NCBI RefSeq assembly: GCF_021869535.1
Contig: NW_026262712.1
Location: 70,092,100-70,156,099, forward strand
Origin: Mytilus californianus
Taxonomy: Eukaryota > Mollusca > Bivalvia > Mytilida > Mytilidae
Direction of reading: 5' to 3'
Length of the DNA stretch: 64,000 nucleotides
Positions 48,301-57,300 of this stretch are shown here, one piece after another. Made by a program: the position numbers and the translations under genes. Within the stretch, counting starts at the first letter, position 1. Every line of letters begins with the position of its first letter. The notes beneath the pieces were generated by a model, which saw only the letters and a list, made by a program, of their open reading frames with translations, made no database searches and had not been told where the DNA came from.

Positions 48301-51300
48301 GTATCCAGCTGTGCTCAGCGAAGCAATTTATTGAATAATGTCACCCGGTCGCAAACTTCCGTTATATTTTGATTTCTTGGTTGTCAACCCCACTAAAACT
48401 TGTTATGGCGTAAATCTAAATTGATTTATCTACACAATGGTGTATAACATGCCTACCATTGTTGTCGGAATCATTCGTAGCAACTTGCCTTCTCTATTTT
48501 TCCAAAATTTGCAAAACATATCAACACTTGCTTTTCTTTTATTAACCGGATTTTCGAAGAAAATATCGGTTATTAAAATGGTGATGTACGGCGGGCGGCT
48601 TGGCAGATCTACGTGCGGCTGCCAAACATTGTCAGCACAATTACATGAAAATGCTTTAACAAATTTTTTTAAAATTTAAATATGTTGTTTCCTGGGACTT
48701 AATGAAGGTCTAGTTCAATTTTCAAGATTTTAGTATATCTCCTTTGTGAGTTATCGCCATTTTTAATAGTTATGAACTATTTCAAGTAAAAGCAGGACCT
48801 GGAATTTAGGTTGTGGACCTTTCAGTTTGGAGTGTCAAAGGTCCTGGACTGTCCAGTACCAAATGTTAATTTTAACCCCTGCATTCACAGTAAAGCGATT
48901 TTGACGTGTATTGCAATTCCAAGTAGAATTTACTTTTGGACATTAAACATTTCGAATGCGTATTAAACTAATTCAAATCAGTTAATAATGTGATTCGAAT
49001 TATGTGTAAACGCAGCATTGATATATCTAAGAAATGAAGAATATTAAAAAAAGATGGACAAAATATTTGTATTAAATTTGTTGCAATTTTTGTCTTGCCT
49101 TGACAGAATCAAAAAGTGAGACATAAATATGTATATAGGCATGCTGTTTTGGCGGAATCAACAATGTATTTGTTTGTGATTTTGTGATAAGGTCTGGTTT
49201 CTGGTAGGTCAATGACATTTGCATTGGTAAGTAGTTGTGTTAGCATAGGCACATCTCATTACCATAGAGAATATTTGGCCCACCCCCTTAGTCATGGTCT
49301 ATTGACTTTGAAACTTTGCATAGTTTACATGTATATGTTTGTGATTAGGTCAGTTTAGGGGGAACCACTAGTGGTAGGTCAATGATATTTGGTGTGCAGT
49401 TGTATAAACTTTTTCATTTCTAATTTCCATTGAGATTATTTGGCCCCGCCCCCTCAATCATGCTCATTTTACTTGGAAACTTATGTTACTTTGAAATTTC
49501 ATTTATTAGTTTTTGATTAGGTTAGTATTAGGGAAACCAATAGTGGTAGGTCAATGATAATTGGCATGTAGGTGTAGAAGCATTAGTACGTCTCATTTCC
49601 ATAGAGGATATTTGGTCCTCACCCCTCAGTCATATGCATGATCTATTGACTTTGAAACTTTTACTTAGTTTACATGAATGAGTTTGTGATTATTATGATT
49701 ATGTCAGTTTAAAATTACCAGTAATCTTAAGTCAAAGCTATTTGGTATGCGAACGTATTGGTATTCAAAAGTTTCATTTCCATGGATATTATATAACCCC
49801 ACCCCCTCATTATGGTTCATTGACTTAGAAATTGAATTTGTGTTAAGGTTTGTTTAAAGGGAACGACTTATGAAAAGTCAATGGTATTTGGTTTGCAGTT
49901 GTACAAGCATTAATGGCACCTTTCATTTCCATAGAGATTGTTTAGCCCTGTACCTTCAGTCATGGTTCATTGACTTTGAATATCACTTACATGTTAAAGT
50001 ATTACTATTTTAAGTGTAACATTTGCATTATCAAAATAACAAATAGGCAAAACATATCGTTGTGTTAATAGCTTATTATAGATTAGACATGTGTAATTAT
50101 TATAAAAATAAGGAGATGTGGTATGATTGCAAATGAGACAACTATCCACCAAAATTCAAATGAAGTGGATGTAAGCAATTACAGGCAACCGTACAGCCTT
50201 CAAAAATATATGTTGCATCATTGCTAGGCCATTATAACAACATCAGCATTTCTTGTAATACTAGTATACAAGAAAATTGCACCATTTCAGATAGTTTCAG
50301 GTATGATTTGATAATTGTGCATAGTGGCACCAGCTGATCCAACTAAAAGCGCTAATATGGCATATTCAAACTCTAGTACATAGTGGAATTAAACCATACA
50401 CCACTGTTGGACACCATAATTGAAATTATTATTCTGAAAAGAATATTCCTCCATGCAGTCTGCAACAATTAGCAAAACCTATACTGCATAGTAAGATATA
50501 AACGACCACGAAATGACAAATGTAAAACAATAAAACTAAAGCAGCCTGATTTATGTACAAAACAATTATGAAAAATATGATATACAGCAACAATCAACAA
50601 TCACCAAATTACTGGAACCTCACTATGGACAGGTACATACAGAATGTGGCGGGTTAAACATGTTAGCTGGCACAAAACTCTCCCCTAACATGGGACAGTG
50701 TATGTGCATAATCTCAGACATTAAATCTTTAAAAAATAAATTGGAAATAACTTTTGAAAGTGGTAGGATTGGATAGCAGAAACATTACGGTACAAACATT
50801 ATTTGATACTTGAGAAATAGCTGAGATATATAGATTCTACCACTGCATCCAGTGTGATACGATATTTATCCACTCGAGACAGTTAAATTTTCAAATTTAA
50901 AACGCGAGGCTCGCCGAGCATTTTAAATATTTAAAATTTAACTGTTGAGAGTGGATAAATATCGTATTACACGAGATTTGGTGGTGGAATCTGTTTCTCT
51001 AATGATTTTCAAACAATATGCAGGCAAAATTATTCCGTCTTTTCGAATGATCTGTAAAAAGATGTGTTCTTTCTATGTGACGTCATCAGGCATGGTCGCC
51101 TTTTTTCATGCCGTCACAATAGGAAATTCAGAGGAAAGCAAGTAAATTCGACGTCATAATCGGATTTTAACCAATGAAGAACTGAGATCAGACGAACCAC
51201 ACGTTGATTAAATTTTTTTTATACAATGGGTGCAGAAAGGGATAAATTGACGAAGAATTAGAGAAAAATATTTTCATCCATTCTTCCATAATATTCATCT

Positions 51301-54300
51301 TAACTTCTGCCAAGTTTACCTTTGATTTTTTTAATTAACTGCCTATAGCGCCTTTGGTGCTTTGATTAAATATTTTACTCTTGTTATCTTTTTTATGACT
51401 AAGCATAATGTCTTAAATCACAATAAAAATTGGGGTGACAGATTTATTTGAAAATTATCTATTTCCTAAGTGGTAATGATTATAAGCTATATTATTAGAC
51501 ATTTTGAAGTTAATTACATTATTAATTATTAATTAGATCTGGGTTATATCTTAGCATATAATATCATTGGAGTGACAGATTTATTCGAAAATTTTCTATT
51601 TCCTGACAAGATCTGTAGGACTGTATATATCAAGTTTGAAATTTACTAGAAGGACTGTATAAATGAAATTTGAAATTTACTGTTCATTATAAGACATTTT
51701 GTAGATAATTAAGTCTCCCTAAACCATATATATTCTTACCCCCACCCCCTTCAATTTGAGAATGTGCTTTTATCTTGTAAATGGTTGAGATCCCCACCCC
51801 TAAACCATATATATTCTTGTATGGGACAAAAAAAACAATCAAATGAAATATTTGGGGAGTCCCCGGGTTCACCCCCATCCCCCTTCTTTTTGAAAACTTG
51901 TAAACGGTCAAGATCCCCACCCCAAAACCATATATCTTCTTGTATGGGACAATAAAACAAATCAAATGAATTATAAGGTGAGTCCCCTGGGGTCACCCCC
52001 ACCCCCCTCCTGTTAAAGAACTTGTAAACGGTCGAGATCCCCACCCCTAAACCATATATATTCTTGTACGGGACAATAACACAAATCAAATGAAATATAG
52101 GGGAAGTCCATGGGGGTCACCCCACCCCCCTTCTTTTTGAAAACTTGTAAACGGTCAAAATCCCCACCCCGAAACCATATATATTGTTGTATGGGACAAT
52201 AAAACAAATGAAATGAAATAAAAGCGTGTCCCCTGGGGTCACCCCACCCCATCCTGTTTAAGAACTTGTAAACGGTGGAGATCCCCACCCCTAAACCATA
52301 TATATTCTTGAATGCGACAATAAAACAAATCAAATGAAATATAGGGGAAGTCCATGGGGGTCACCCCCACCACCCTTCTTTTTGATAACTTGTAAACAGT
52401 TGAGATCCCCACCCCTAAACCATAAATATTCTTGAATAGGACAATAAAACAAATCAAATGAAATTGAGGGGGAGTCCCCTGGGGTCACTCCAACCACCCT
52501 TTTTTTTGAAAACTTGTAAACAGTCAAGATCCCCACGCCGAAACCATATATATTCTTGTATGGGACAATAAAACAAATCAAATGAAATATAGGGCGAGTC
52601 CCCTGGGGTCAACCCCCACCCCCTCCTGTTTAAGAACTTGTAAACGGTCCAGATCCCCACCCCTAAACCCATATATATTCTTGTATGGGACAATAACACA
52701 AATCAAATGAAATATAGGGGAAGTCCATGAGGGTCACCCCCAGCCCCTTTCTTTTTGAAAACTTGTAAACGGTCAAGATCCACACCCTGAAACTATATAT
52801 ATTCTTGTATGGGACAATAAAACAAATCATTTGAAATAAAAGGCAAGTCCCCTGGGGTCACCCCCACCCCCTCCTTTTTGAGAACTTGTAAGCGGTCGAG
52901 ATTCCCACAACTAAACCATATATATTCTTGTATGGGACAATAAAACAAATCAAATGAAATATAGGGGAAGTCCTTGGGGGTCACCCCACCCCCCTTCTTT
53001 TTGATAACTTGTAAACGGTCTAGATCCCCACCCCTAAACCATATATATTCTTGAATGGGACAATAAAACAAATCGAAAGGAAATTAAGGGGAAATCCCCT
53101 AGGGTAACACCAACCCCCCCTTCAATTTGAAAACTTGTAAACGGTCAAGATCCCCACGCCGAAACCATATATATTCTTGTATGGGACCCGAACCATATAT
53201 ATTTTTGTATGGGACCATAAAACAAATCAAATGAAATATAAGGAGACTCCCTTGGGTCACCCCCACCCCCTTCCTGTTTAAGAACTTGTAAACGGTCGAG
53301 ATCCCCACCCCTAAACCATATATATTCTTGTACGGGACAAAAAAACAAATCATATGAAATAAAGGGAGAGTTCCCTGGGGACCACCCCCCCTTTTGAGAA
53401 CTTTTCAATGGTCGAGATCTCCACCCCTAAACCATATAAATTCCTGTTCGTAATTTCAAGAAGATTTGAATGACATACAGGGTCAATCCATAGGCGTCAC
53501 TAATTCATATCATAAACCAATTTGTACTGGACATTGCCCAAAGTCAAGCGACAATGGGAATGACGAATTATTGGAGCTTTGTTTGGGAGACTTCGTAACA
53601 GCATTCTGTTACAATTATTTCTTGTTACTGATAAGTTTTATAGATTTTGAAATGGCATTGTATTAATGATAAATAAAATTTTGGATTTTTTTTTTCTTTT
53701 CTTTGGTAAATTGTTTGTAGAATTTTGTGGCAAGTTTGTTTGTTATTCTGTATAAACTAATTTTCTGAATGCTATATATTTTTTAGCTCACCTGGCCCCG
53801 AAGGGTCAAATGAGCTTTTCTCATCACTTGGCGTCCGTCTTGTTGTTGGGTTGCTGCCCCTGAATTGGTAATTTAAAGGAAATTTTGCAGTTTTTGGTTA
53901 TTATCTTGAATGTTATTATAGTTACAGATAAACTGTAAACAGCAATAATGTTCAGCAAAGTAAGATCTACAAATAAGTTGTCATGCCCAAAATTGTCAGT
54001 CGACCCCTTTAGGAGTTATTGCCCTTTATAGTCAATTTTTAACAATTTTTTCGTAAATTTTTGTAATCTTTTACAAAAATCTTCTTCTCTGAAATTACTG
54101 AGACAAATTTAACCATACTTGGCCATAATCATTATTAGGGTATCTAGTTTAAAAAATTTGTCCGATGACCCGCCTTCCAACCATCATGGCCGACTTGGAT
54201 AAAAAAAGGACATAGGGGTAAAATGCAGTTTTTGGTTTATATCTTTGAAACTAAAGCATTTAGAGCAAATCTAACAGGTGGCAATAATGTTCATCAGATT

Positions 54301-57300
54301 TAGATTTATCTCCCCTGAAATTTTCAGACGAATCCGACAACTCGTTGTTGGGTTGCTGCCCCTGAGTTAGTAATTTTACAGAAATTTTACAGTTTTTATA
54401 CGACCGCAAAAAAATTTTTGTGGTCGTATATTGGTATGACGTTGGCGTCGTCGTCGTCCGGCGTCGTCTGAAGACACATTGGTTTTCGCACTCTAACTTT
54501 AGTTTAAGTGAATGGATCTTTATGAAATTTTACCACAAGGTTCAATACCACAAAAGGAAGGTTGGGATTGATTTTGGGGGTTATGGTAATAACAGTAAAG
54601 GAATTAGGGGCCAAAAAGGGGCCAAAAATAAGCATTTTTGTAACTTCCAGACATAACTTGTGTGTTAGTGTATGGATCTCTCTGACATTGTACCACAAGG
54701 TTCCATATCACTAAAGGAATGCTGGGATTGATTTTGGGGGTAATTGCCTCCAAATTTTAGGAATTAGGGGCCAAAAAAGGGGCAAAAAACAAGCATTTTT
54801 CTAGTTTCATGACAATAACTTGTGTGTAAGTGTATGGATCTTTCTGAAATTGTACTACAAGGTTCCATATCACAAAGGGAAAGCTGGGTTTGAGTTTGGG
54901 GGTAATTGCCCTAAACGTTTAGGAATTTGGGGCCAAAAAGGGGCCAAAAAACACATTTTTTTCTAGTTTCCAGACAATAACTTGTGTTCAAGTGTATGGA
55001 TCTCTCTGAAATTGTACTGCAAGGTACCATACCACAAAGGGAAGGCTGGGATTGAGTTTAGGGTGATGAATCATAATGGGGGTTCAAAAAATTTTGGGGG
55101 GGGATTTATTTTTTTTTCCTTTTTTTTCTTTTTTTCCTTTTTTGTTTCTTTTAAAATTTTCCATTTTAAGTTGGTTATTTCTGATTTATATTTAAAATCA
55201 AATAATAATGATATGGTAGGAGATACACACCAAACAGGATGTGTAAATTATTATATAATAAGTATTGTGCAATAGCAAGAAATTTTCAATTGCACAGTAT
55301 TGCACAATAGCAAGAAATCTTCAATTGCACAGTATTGCGCAATAGCAAGAAATCTTCAATTGCACAGTATTGCGCAATAGCAAGAAATATCCAATAGCAC
55401 AATATTGCGCAATAGCAAGAAATTGTCAATTGTACAGTATTGCGCAATAGCAAGAAATATTTAATAGCACAGGATTGTGCAAAAGAAGATACTTCCTATA
55501 AATTGCTTATTTCTTGACCAATTTCAATGGGGTTTTATTCTTGATTTCATGGGGTTCTTTAATATGCTGAATATAACCGTGTATTTAGTTTTTGGATTTT
55601 GGGCCCCGTTTTTAAATTGGTCCACATTGAGGTCCAAAGGGTCCAAAATTAAACTTTGTTTGATTTCATCAAAAATTGAATTATTGGGGTTCTTTGATAT
55701 GCCGAATCTAACCGTGTATTTAGATTCTTAATTTTTGGTTCCGTTTTCAAATTGGTCTACATTAAGGTCCAAAGGGTCCAAAATTAAACTTAGTTTGATT
55801 TTAACAAAAATTGAATTCTTAGGGTTCTTTGATATGCTGAATCTAAACATGTATTTAGATTTTTGATTATGGGCCCAGTTTTCAAGTTGGTCCAAATCGG
55901 GGTCCAAAATTAAACTTTGTTTGATTTCAACAAAAATTGAATATATGGGGTTCTTTGATATGCTGAATCTAACCATGTATTTAGATTTTTGATTTTTAGG
56001 CCCCGTTATCAACTTTGTCCACATTGAGGTCAAAAGGGTCCGAAATTAAACTTTGTTTGATTTCATCAAAAATTGAATTCTTGGGGTTCTTTGATATGCT
56101 GAATCTAACCATGTATTTAGATTTTGGATATTGGACCATAATAGGTGAATGTCCAATTTAAAATTTTTAAGTTCTTAGACCACATTCAATCTGTGTTAGA
56201 AACCTATGCTGTGTCAAATATTTAATCACAATCCAAATCCAAAGCTGTATCAAGCTTGAATGTTGTGTCCATACTTCCCCCAACTGTTCAGGGTTCGACC
56301 TCTGCGGTCGTATCAAGCTGCGCCCTGCGGAGCATTTTATTTGTTATTATCTTAGATATCATTATAATATCTAATATCTAATACTATTAATTATCATTTT
56401 AACCTTATTTTACATGATTTCCAAAGCATCAGTAAATACAGGTGAGCGAGAGCCTCTAGTTTTTTGATGTAGTAAACTCCTTTAAAAACTAAGCTTATAC
56501 ATGTATTGTCTATTAATAAACATATATTTAGATTTCTGATTTTGGGCCCATTTTCAAGTTGGTACAAATTGGGGTCCAAAATTAAACTGTGTTTGATTTC
56601 AACATAAATTGAATATATATAGGGTTCTTTGAAATGCTTAATCTAAACCTGTATTTCTTTTCATTATTAATAAGATAATACCACATTGAGGTTCAAAGGG
56701 TCCTAAATTGCACTTTTGATTAATTTCATCAAAAATTGAATTCTTTGGTTCTTTGATATGCTGATTCTAACAATGTTTGAGTGTTAAATCATATCTAATT
56801 TTAGAGAACTTAGTCATCACTGGTTGTTGTTATTATATTATTGATTATAATTTGAAAAATTGCATCATATCTTATTTTAGAGAACTATTTATCCAGTTTG
56901 AGTTATTTCCCTTTGCACAGAAAATATTATGGATAAAATTAACCTGTGTTTCATTTCAACATAAATTAAATATATATAGGGTTCTTTCAAATGCTGAATC
57001 TAAACCTGTTTTATTAAAATATTAGATTTTTGGGCCCAGTTTTCAAGTTGGTCCAAATCAGGGTTCAAAATTAAACTTTGTTTCATTCAACAAAAAAATA
57101 ATTTATGGGGTTCTTTGAAATGCTGAATCTAACCATGTATTAAGAGATTTTGGATTGTGGGCTCCTTTATCAAATTGGTCCACATTGAGGTCCAAAGGGT
57201 CTTTATTTAACTTTTGTCTGATTTCATCAAAAATTGAATTCTTGGGGTTCTTTGATATGCTGATTCTAATATGTACTTAGATTTTTGATATTGGACCATA

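Noticed and set aside
51687..53408. Cluster of minus-strand frames with repeated PYKNIYGLGVGIS-like peptides
   Set aside because: Artefact of the 123-bp array; many short overlapping frames broken at indels, and no splice or domain support.
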